This document shows positions 12,501-24,500 of a DNA stretch of 64,000 bases, in pieces. Position 1 is the stretch's first letter, and every line of letters starts with the position of its first letter. The stretch is from Acanthosoma haemorrhoidale (taxonomy: Eukaryota; Arthropoda; Insecta; Hemiptera; Acanthosomatidae): NCBI GenBank assembly GCA_930367205.1, contig OV884009.1, forward strand, positions 85,395,189 through 85,459,188, in the 5' to 3' direction. The notes beneath the pieces were generated by a model. That model saw only the letters and a list, made by a program, of their open reading frames with translations, ran no database searches and was not told where the DNA came from. The translations under genes were made by a program, and so were the position numbers.

Positions 12501-15500
12501 GTTAAAGCTCCTATGTCTTCCTCTCCCAAGTGACGGATTACAGTCTCCATTCTGTCCATTATCAAAGTGATGATGTCAGATCCTTCCGTTCCTTTCATAA
12601 ATAATACTCCTCCTCAAACCACAAGCACTGAGGACGACTCTTCCTATGGTACTTGAGAGGGTTGATTAGTGATTTGGAGTCATAGACCAGTCCGCAGTAT
12701 ACACAATTAACACTATCCTTGACTCCGCGTATAAATCCTGCAAACGACAGCAGATGATGAGGCGAGTCGATGTTTCTAAATGATTGCTTACGTACCTCTT
12801 CTTTTTTGAAATTTATAGCCTCAGAATTTTTTCTGATCCATGTAGCCAATCGATGGGCTTGATTTAATGAGCAAACAAAGGAAGTGTTCAAATGAAAATC
12901 ACATGCAATCTTATCATTTTCTAAAATTTTCAAGTTTGGACAGCCGAAATCATGAAGATCATAGACTGGTTTATCGATAAGTTCTTCTATGAAATGGCAC
13001 TTTTCCCCTCCTTTTCCCCATAATGTGTCAAAGTCTTCCGTGATGGATAGTAAGAAATATTTCATATCCTCATATGGTACATCACCATAGTTCCATTCCA
13101 GTCCGTGAATATGTTTCTTTACCCAAAGATTTGTTTTCGACTCACCCACTTCTCCAGCATCTCGAGGTGGTTTGAAAAACCAATGCCACGATGAACCATG
13201 GCTGATGGAGATTACAGATAGTTCTTTAATGATCAATGAGTTAGAAGCCGAGCGATAGCCCTGAAAATCAATGACCGCCGAACGCATTATATGCTTGAGT
13301 CAATGTCCTACGGTGAAGTGATATTTTTGCAGTCGACTTAATCTCTATATATAGATGTATGTGCTGTTTCAGTACATTTTACGGACCAAACCGGTTCCCA
13401 CCTCATATTCTACAATTTTATCGTGAAGAATAAGGCAGTAAGCCTTAGTATTTGCCGGAAAGTTCTCACCCGCCTCTAGTAATACACGAATATCAATAGT
13501 CGTACTTTTTATTGCTTCAGATTGTTTAGAACAATCAATGATGGCTATAGGTGCAAACGTCTCAAAATCAGATCGTGACAGTAGAGGCTGAGAATGCCTA
13601 CTATTATAATAACTCTCTTGAAACTCAGCATACATTTCGTAGAGGAGAGCCACTTTTCCTTGTGCAAAATCTAAATTCAAATCGTCATAAGGATATTGTT
13701 CGCTATTCAGGTAGAGTTTCAAATTTTTCAATTTGCAACTATCAAACTGACTGCTGTCTTTGGTAGCGTTTCTCGTTCGATCAGTCTGGAATGCTATAAT
13801 AACATAGCGCGGCTTTTCTAAATTTGTCGATGTTTTGACAGTCCAATTTTCCTGCTGTGTTGCAGGCAAACTAGGGTATTCGTAAAGATCCCATGATCTG
13901 AACGGAATAGAGATGACCTTGTTTTTGTCAACCATCTTCAGCAATCTCAGACGTTCTTGATCAGAAACACGAACATGAGGCATCTTCCAAACCACTTTGT
14001 CCAATTTTATTTGGACGTTATCATCGCCACCCTTCACACAGTTCAAGTCCGTACTCGATCGAATCAAAACGAGTTCCTGCTTAAGATTTATTAAAATTTT
14101 TCTATAGTCCTCACATATTCCTAAGAGAATATCCAGGGGCAGGCATGCGCTGAAAAATCCGTTTTTGTCTAAGGAAAGAGTATTGTTGACACCGGGCATC
14201 GTCCACCCCGCATTTTCTAGTCCTTTAACTTGAGTAGGTGAAAATGATGCATGACCTTTAAGCGTTGTAGTTATTCCAGGATTTCTCACTCTATCAACTT
14301 CAATGCCATTCAATTCATATCTAATCTCATCAAACAAAAACGCAAACGCGTTATTAGTCAATTTTGAAGTAGCTCCAGGAGTACCATCTTTTTTTAAAAT
14401 TCGTCCTTCAAGATAAACATAACTTAATGAAGGAAACGTGTAGACATCTTGTTGATGTACAGGTATTCTGATTTCGTCGGAGCTGTTAAAGGTGTTCCCC
14501 GCATACGGCTGATGTGAATGATACTGGAATTGCGTAAGGGAATCGTCAAATTTTATATCTGATGTAACGCTTAGTATGTTATTCATTTTTTCTTATTTTG
14601 TAACCGAAAACCGCACTGTTTCAAAAAGTTAGCGTTTGCACTTGTTAACTGTCTCGTCAATTTAGGATTACTAATTCTTAACATGGCTTGCTCTCTCCTT
14701 TTATAACGAGCTACACTATTATTCTGCACACCATCCATAGTAAAATCAATCCCCATTTTTCTTCAAATGTATTCTCAATGTAACAGTTTCTCCCCTAAAG
14801 TCAATAAGTTCTCCGTCTTGATCCACTAACCGAATGGTAATATTGCCAACAGTCCTCACGTTAGTAGGAAAGTAAATGATAGGATTCGGGGTTTCTATTA
14901 TTTTATATCCTGGTTCTACAGCCGGAAAGAATTGATGTATGCTATGATCCGGATCTCCATTGACGTAAGACCCTGATGCGATGTTACAATGAATCGAAAT
15001 AGTGTTTACAGAAAGAATTTTCACAATGCCATCTGATTCGCTGTACCGATGCACTGGGTTAATGACTTGATTGGGACGATGAAAACCCAGCAGTGGACCA
15101 ATAGAATGGGGCTTGTCGGGGAAGTTGAAGTAGACCGGCTTCGTTGTTCTAAGTTCAGCCTTTAAAGTATTCTGATTTCCTCGCAGCATAAACCCCCCAC
15201 CAGGTTCCTGGTGATCAATTTCGGCGCGAAGAAAAGTATTTAGAGCATCGATATCATACGATCCTTCAGGTATCTTGATCGTCGAATTTCCAAAATAAAA
15301 CTTATCGTTAACATCCTTTCTTATATTAGGAATAGTATTATATGTGTCAAAAGATAATAACCCAACTGTATAACTTGAGCCTAATTCCAGCGGAGGTAAA
15401 AAGTTCGCATGAAGAACACTAGAATTTCCCGTAAACGTTACTGTATAGCTCATTATTATGAATGATCAAAATTTATGAGAAACGTCAGCTAAATACTTTA

Positions 15501-18500
15501 AGCAGAGATGTCCACAAATCGGAGTATTCCACTTCTGATAACGACGTCTGTTGTAAGTTATTTGTAAACCTTTAAAGTAATCAAGTAGCTGTGGTGGTGG
15601 TTTCAAATTTCCAAACGAATCAAAGTATTTTACAAGATTATCTTTTTTTATATAACAAACCCAATGAGAACCAGGTTCTGAACTTGTATGCAAATTTACA
15701 ATAGCTGTCTCATGCTTTTTTGGATATTTAGGGAGACTATCAATCATAAATACTCCACGAAAATTTTCAATGTTTAAAACTTTAGCTATATGATTTAATT
15801 CAAGATCGCTCAACGGTTTATTCGTCAGTCATATTGTTCTCGACCTTTTTTGTCGGTTTATAAACAAACCGTAACCATTCTTATATGGTTTCAAATAAAG
15901 TCCGTTACCAACTTTCTGACCTTCTATGGCCAAATTATGCCTCTTTTGCTCATCCAATTTTAGCTTGGCTTCTTTAGCCTCATTGACCGCTTTCGCTACA
16001 CTTGCGGCTCCTCCAGCCAAAGATCCCACAGCGGAAAGTCCTGCCATCAACGGTACAAGAAATTGGAGAAAGCCCCCCTCCTTTGGCAGCGGGAGAACTC
16101 TGGGCGGTAAAGGTTTTGTCTTACCACGTAGATGCATTTTAGCCTTCTTATATGCCACCTTTGACGCGTTCAGAATAGATGATACATCATCTACTTTTGA
16201 TGATTTAACCAAGTCAATGAAGATAATCTTCTTCTTCTTTTTCTTTTTTAAACCTGATCCAATTTTTCTTTTCGCTTTCATGGCATTTGTAACTAACCAA
16301 GCCGCGGCTTTTTCTCCCCATGACGAATCTGAAGCTTTAACTCGTTTCCAAGCACTATCAGCTAAGATTTTGTCTGCTTCCTTACGACTATCCATATCTT
16401 TATATTTGCTATAAGCTATGTCGTGGTCTTTACAGGCTTTATCAAGCTGATTTATTCCACTATCACCTTTAGTTAGTCGCTTTTCTAGATCCGTACCAGG
16501 ACCACAATACTGATAGCCCGGAAGATGTAATTCAATAGGCAACTTGTTTATAAAACTGTTCACTAGTCCTCTTCCTTTGTGAGCTTTACGAATCATACTG
16601 TACTAAGAAAATGAAGAACAGACTTATATATCTATATATACTGAAGCATAATGCCGTCGTATGCATTCAGAATGAAATTAGTCAAACAAGAACAACGTTT
16701 TTCCACTATCAACTTTTCACCAGTTAAAGTTGATTCAGAAGGAAGGCATAGTGCATTATTACCGAACACCATTCGAGCATCAATTTGCGGACCTAGCGGT
16801 TGTGGAAAGACTAATATTATTATTGCACTTTTATTAAATCCAAATGGTTTAAAATTTAAAAATGTTTATCTTTTCGGAAAAACATTACATCAGTCTAAAT
16901 ATCAGTATTTAAAGAGTGTCATAAATCTTGTTCCTGAAATAGGATTATATGAATTTGAAGATGCGAATGAATTGCCTCAGGAAGTTGAATCCAATTCGGT
17001 GTGTATATTCGATGACGTCACTATGGAAAATCAAGATTTAATTAAACGGTACTTTAGCTATGGTCGTCATATGAACCTTGATTGTTTTTATTTAACACAA
17101 AGTTATGTTTGTATCCCAAGACACCTTATCAGATGTAACATTAACTTTTTAATAGTATTTCCTCAAGATGAATTAAATTTGAAACATATTTACGAGGAGC
17201 ACGTAAGCACTCCGGATTTAAGTTTCACACTTTTTAAAGAGATGTTCATTATGTTGGAAAGAGCCTTTTAATTACATTGTAATTGACAAGAGTAGGGACC
17301 TGAACAATGGACGTTTTCGAAAAGGAATCGATACATTCATTGTAGATATATATAAAGAGCAGTCGTGGTAGTAATTGTCATTAACAACCATGGACCCAAA
17401 AGTCACTCGTGATATTATAAAAACTAGTGAGATTTTGAAAAACAAATTTCGGTCATTGAAGCGTACTCTTCAGGATGTTGAAAAAGGTCGGCAAGATTTT
17501 TTTACACCCGTGCTCCAACCACTAGAAGACATTAAACAATCAGTAAAGTTGTACCAGACCAAATTGGAACCCCCAGTGACGCCAAAAAAAGTAAAAAGGA
17601 GAGATACTAATGTTTGGGACGAATCACCTGATAAAAGCGAGATAGAGTCTACTAGTATTTACAGAAAATCAACATTATTACCAAAAACAATGTCTCACTA
17701 CAAAAGAGCTACAACAGTTTCATCCGATGATACAAAAACTAGTACTGTGCAAACACCATTATCTCACTTAACGGTTCCCGTTCATGAGTTCATATCACCA
17801 GAAGTAGATGAGGGCGAGTATGTGACAGACGATCCACTATCAGAAAAAGTTAAAGAATATGCTCAAACTCCAAAGGGAGAAGCAGAATTTAAAGAGCGTC
17901 TCGCCGCTTTTGGAAATCTACAGAGAGAATACTTGGATAAGATGTTGAAAGGTGATAAGACACACGACTCTCGTTACGGCATTAGAGTCATGCCTTCTGG
18001 GGGATTAGCCATTGGTGACTCGACTGATGTTCAGCTTTTCGAGAACAGTGACGATATGTCTATTAACGATGTGGTTTATGAAGGAACATCGGGATTGCTG
18101 GAGCTACTCTACTTAAAAAATCCTAAAGATTACACAGAGTCGGACTTGGATAATTATAAGAATATTTTACTCTCGACCAATGCTCACAAGAGAGGATATA
18201 GTGAGGAACAGGGGGTATTAGGAAATAGATCCGATAAATATAGAAATATAATATCGAAGTTATTTCCATCGCAAACTTTGAAACAACGCCCCCCTTCCTC
18301 CGCTTCATCAGCTTCGAGCAGGCTAACTTCACTCCGTTCTTACACTTACAAACGGGGCACTGGTCTTATGAGAGCCAATAAACCCTTGTACGAGTATTGG
18401 AACGACCCTAACGAACTTGTCGATCGACTAAGGCTGTTAATGTCTTCAACTCATGCCGGACATGAAGGACACCAAAACGAAATAGAATCAATTATTGAAG

Positions 18501-21500
18501 AGCTGCGAGAAGAAAATATCATATATTAACGCTCACATTTTTACATTCAGATTCAGTACAAGCATGACGATAAACAAGTTCGGATCCCACATAGCGATAA
18601 AGCATTCAAAGTACAAAAAACGTTATTTTCCCTTTAGCTTATTAAAGTCTGAAAAGGATATCGATGCGGAACATTTACGAATAATCAATATTGCAAATCC
18701 AGTCTCTGCTCGCGACGCTGCCAATAAAGTGTATTGTGATAATTTAGCATTTTACTATACCGATTTAAAAAATTGGCCTGGTAATTATATAGATGGAAAA
18801 GGAAAAAGACTGGTAAACTTTGCACAACCTAAAGATGGATCTGATGTTGTTACCAGAAAATATTTAAACACCGTTGCTTTAACTTTGGTTGCGAATGAGT
18901 ATGACTGTGCTGGCAAGAAAATAGCAAACGTTGGTGAGCCTGCAGAGGAAGCTGATGTGGTCACGCTCGGTTATCTTAACAAAATACTTAAAAAGAAGTT
19001 ATAGATGAATTCATCATTGATAAAAAGAACTGTTGTTGACGAATTACACAAGCCGGCTCGGAAGATATATCCCCGGCGAAAGACAGTTTTGAAAGGAATA
19101 AATGATTTGTGGCAAATAGATCTTGTAGAAATGATACCTTATTCTCGAGAAAATAAAGGTCATAAATATTTATTAACAGTTATAGACTGCTTTTCGAAAT
19201 ACGCTTGGGCTGTGGCACTAAAACAGAAAACAGCGGACAACGTGGTCAAAGCGACGGAGAGTGTGTTTCTATCGAGTAAACAATCTCCAAAAAATATTCA
19301 AAGCGATCAGGGAAAGGAATTTTACAATTCAAAGTTTAATTCTCTGATGAAAAAATACTCTATTAATCATTATTCTACTTTTTCCTCAATAAAGGCTTCC
19401 ATTGTGGAGAGATTTAATAGAACATTGAAAGCAAAAATGTGGAAAACATTCAGCTTACTAGGAAATTACAAATTTTTAGATATTTTACCTCAGATCCTGC
19501 TCGATTACAATACCTCATTTCATTCAACTATAAGTATGAGACCAATCGATGCCCACAATAAAAAATCTGAAAAGTACTTGTTAAAAAATGTGTATTCGTC
19601 CATAGCCAAATCAAATGTACAAAAGCAGAAGTTTGAAGAGGGCGATTTTGTCAGGATATCAAAACAAAAGACAATATTTTCAAAAGGCTATACACCAAAT
19701 TGGTCGAGTGAAATATTTAAAGTAGTCATGGTTCAGAAGACGTATCCGTACACATATCAACTTGAAGATCTGAAAGGGCAACCTATCAGTGGTTCCTTTT
19801 ACGCTGAAGAGCTTCAAAAAGTAAAACATCCAGATGTATACCTTGTAGAAAAGGTTTTGAAAAGAAAAGGAAATAGATTGTATGTAAAGTGGTTAGGATT
19901 AGAGGAACGCAGCTGGATTGACAGGAAGGATATTGCATAGTGTTGTAAAAAAAACACTTAATGTTATAGCAGACATTTATTATTTATTTTTTTACAATAC
20001 CTGTGTATTTTATATATTTATTGTAACTCTACATTTAAAATATATTTATTTCTCTCAAATTGTTGTTTTTCTTTAACCTAAACTTACTACAAATAGTACT
20101 AGTGCTAATACTACAAATAGACATTAAATTGCCTTTTTTTTTTTTTATCATTTTGCATTAACATTTACATTTAATGGTTGTTTTTTTTATTCATTAAGGC
20201 TATAGTGACCATAAGGGAGTGTTTGCACTCCATCGCTTAATGTACACCTTTTGTCATCCAATGAGCACAATGACTTTTTATTTATTAGTGAGGTTGTAAC
20301 GCTATGTTTTTTAGATTGAATTATATAAAACGAAGAATATACACTTTTACTGTCTTTAAGTGTGTTTAAATAATCGTTAAAAGTAAAATCGCTAACAGCT
20401 GATTTTTTTATTCCCTTTGACTTTTTAACCGTTATATCATTGTTTGTTATGTAAGAATACATTTTAGGTCTCAACCCGACAAATTCCACTATGGGATCTC
20501 CAAAAGTTTCATCTTTCAACAGGCCAACAACTTTTTTGTTTTTTTCAGAATAGCAAAAATGAGAAGTAGGAAAATTGCTTGTATCAAAATAATTTTGTAA
20601 CTCTCTAGTCATATCAGAATAAATATCTTCAGTCCTAATATTGTATAAAAATGAATCTGTATCAGTATAACATAAAGTAACATTTTCTATACCATATTTT
20701 TTTAAGAAAACATTATAGTGGTAATGATACATCAAAACTTTGCTCAAGTCTAACACTGAGAATCCCACATACAACGGTTTATCAAAAATAATGCTTTCTT
20801 TTTCCAACTGAACCGCTGTAACATTATCAGAAAATATAATCCTACCTTTAAAATTTGGTTTATTAACTTGTCGAAGTAATGATTTTTCATTGGTCACTAT
20901 TTTTAAATCAATTCTGTTACGCACGTTTTCCATAAATTTGCCAAAGCAACTGTTATTCATCAATTTGTAAAAATCAGACTCAAATGTATTTTTTGCTGAT
21001 GTTCTCATCTTTGAATTAATTTCTATATATGGTGCCAACCAATTCTTTTGTTTAAACTTTAATACTCTGTGAATTTTTGAAATTTTTACCCCAAGTTGTA
21101 AAGCTTGTTTTAAATTGATATAATGTACTATATAACGTGTTTTGGGTGATAAAGTCGTTAATAGCTTAACAGTTTTAGTATTAGGCGGATTATTTTTTTC
21201 AGGTAAAAATGGTAGTTGAGACTGTTTATCATGAATTTCTGCGGGGTATTCAATATCAACATCAAGCACATAGCCGGTTTCTGAATCGTTTTCTAGATTT
21301 AATAAATTTAATTTTTCGTCAGTCCACTCAAATTCGGCATATGGCAATGGAAGTTTCATGGCATAACCGTAAAGATTATTAACATCAACATATAATAAAT
21401 AATTACTAGGTTTAGTGGAATCATACTCATTTAAATATTTGTTGTTAGCTTTGGCATATCGGGAAACGACTTGACAAATACCTCCCCTTATTCCCTTTTC

Positions 21501-24500
21501 AAAAAACTGAACTATATCAATATCTTTTATTACATCTAATTTGATTTTTGTATATTTCAACATTGCATTCCAAGATAACTGTGGCAAAGTAAAAAACCAT
21601 GCAGGATCCAATTTATAAATTTGTTGACAGAGAAGTCGGAAGGTTTCGAAAACTTCACACAAGAGAATTACATCTGTTTTTACATATAATTCTGCATAAT
21701 CTTTTAATGTTTGGATTTTAAACGTTTCCCAGACATTTTTTGCATGCTCATAGTCTACATCGCTAATGGATTTTTTTGTTAAGTCATTAACAAATGAATT
21801 TTTAGAAGGTAGTTTTGTTTCATTTAGACATTCAAACGAATTAAAATAATTGTATGGAAATACACCTTTCCTTGTTAGCAATTTAATTTTGTTTTCATCA
21901 TTAATAATAGTAGCCATATTTGGAAAAATTTCAATAATTGATTTCGATTGATTTTTTAAATTGTTCACTAATGTATCCAAACTTGATGAAAGAAATTTAA
22001 ACGAGTCAACAAATCGTATTTTTGTCCTATATCCTTTAAATTGTATGCTAAAACTTATATATTTTTCAGTATTACTAGGAATTACATGAACCTTTTCACA
22101 TTGGCCCAAGAAAGGGATTATAAAATGAGAATCATAGCCTTGTAAGTTGTGCATAAAGACAGGTATAAAATCAGGCTTTTTCGCCCTTAAATTACATGCA
22201 TTATGTGCTGGTCCAATAAATTTTCCTGTCATGTGGCAGTGATGACGCACTCGATCGTGTTCATCTAAAGGGTATTGACATAATATGCAGACTTTAGCAG
22301 AATAAAAGATTGTTTTATCCCTTTCACTCATTTCTTCCATTGGAAGAGGATTACTATATATTTTATCGGCTTCGGCAACTATAGATTCAAGTTTTTCTAA
22401 AAAAACTAGCATACAGTTTTCTCCCGTATAAACAAACGGTTTTAAATGGAACATGTTAGACTTTACCAGAAGTGAAACAGAAAATGCACGATGCTCATGT
22501 ACAGCTTTATTCCAAGATATTGATGGATTAGGAGCGGGCCCCGAAATTGGTATTAAAAGAGATTCAATATCTGCATAAACTACGATTGGAATGGGTTGAG
22601 TATATTCCACATGTTTAAATTCGATTTTCTCTTCTTTCGGAAAGTCAGATCGAATTGGTTTATGATTACGACAAAATAATTCATGTTCACGCTTTCGCTC
22701 ATCACCATTTTTCCCATACTTGTTTACATACGTCTTTGGAAATACGGACAGACATCTACGACAGATACTATATGCACATTTGTGCAAAGATATTTGAGAA
22801 CTTACTAATCGTGAAAGATTTGTGATCAAACAATAGTGAGAATTTTCTCCATTTTGTAAAAACAATAAATCAATCATTTTATCATAATTTTCCTTTTTAC
22901 TAATTCTAATTGGATACACATTATTTTTCTCGTCTAAGCCATAAACATTTATGGACACGTTATTTAAATTTTCAAATCGTTTTATATCCTTTATTGGAGT
23001 CGGGAACGATATAGAATCAAAGGAATATGGAGTTTGAATATTTTTGTATGCATTAAAGTCATTTGATCTAATATTATCACTAAGTATAGCTAAACGGAAG
23101 CAATCATTAGTATTATTTCTTACATTTATAACACAACGTTTGTCCCGTATTTTTTTAGGTAATTCAATATATTGAGATCCTCCAAAAGGTTTATATTTAG
23201 TTAAATGTAAGCAGATATAATTTGCTGACATATACATCCAACCTGAACCTTTTTTTTCAAACTCGTCCTGTTCCGCTAAAATTTTTTCAAAAGTTGTTTC
23301 AATATAATTTTCGAGGTTTATGCTATGATCTATCGTACTACTTTTCGATTTAAAGTTAAAATCCGTTCTTTCACTAATAGTGTTTCCGTTTTTCTTACTA
23401 TATGTGCATTCTAACATTATATTTATTTTGTAAGTTTTCCATTCGTCAACATAAGAATATAGTAAATTTACTAAGAGTTCTTTTTTATTGTTTAAAAAAT
23501 CGGTAGCTGCTAATTTTTTACTATCGTTAGGAATGTAAACGTCCTCAACCGCGTTTCCTAAAGAAGCTCTAATAATCCCGTTTTCTTCAGCAATCGTCTT
23601 CTCTCGCATCTGTCTGCAGAACATACTATATTTTCTTTTTTTATTGGGAACCTCCATTGTGCTTGCGTTAGGTGTATCATTCCTACTAACCCCATTAGCA
23701 ACTTTACAAGTTAATTTATGTCGATCAAAATTAAACTTTCTATTAAATTCTTTGCCACAGCCTTGACAAAAGAAAAACAACCATTTACACCTGTGTCTTC
23801 TATTTGCTACAAATATTCCACATTGTTCACATAAATAATTATTTCCACTACTTTTACTACTCATTTTTACTCTTAACACTAAAATATACAAAGCCAAAAC
23901 CAAACTAATGAAAATATAAAAAATATCAAAAACCTCATAAATAAAATGCGCCAACTATTCAAATTTAATGTCATATGCATTTTTCTTTTTTCCAAGGTAT
24001 TGCAATTTCAGGCCCCCTAAAAACGAGAATAATCACTTAGCTAATTAAAAAAATATTATATTTATTATATATTTAAATATGCTGTACCTCTATAGCTTGC
24101 TAATTCTTCCTCAGTGAACGCACATGTATATCGTTTTGGTAGGAAAGTTCGCAGTTTTCCTTCTTCTTCATCTTCTAATATGGCCTCAATGGAAGGACCA
24201 TATTCTGTCTCCTTTTTGGTCAGTTTTATTATCTCGTATGACCGTCCAATAGTCAATTCGCTAATGTTCTTATATGTAGGACTACTCTCGTTTAATTTTT
24301 TAAGGAGAGACATCTAAAAATCATATTATTTGCTTAGGTATATAGTGGTGCAATTAAATAAACATATAACGATTCAAAGAAAAATAAAAACTTACTTACA
24401 ATGGATGCAAGGAGAATCGAAGCAGCTATGGTTGCAAAGAGAACTGAAGCAGCTAAATGAATAAAGGTATAGCAAATCCTATGGTCTTATATACAAGAAA

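Noticed and set aside
15926..16414. 162-codon plus-strand frame
   Set aside because: It is the antisense shadow of the PLA2 gene, which has clear catalytic motifs; its poly-Phe run is the complement of the Lys run.
17375..17389. Extension of the 17390 gene to an upstream TTG
   Set aside because: The ATG at 17390 has an ideal ACCATGG context and the extra five codons are not supported; the same reasoning was applied at 18495, 11589 and 23954.
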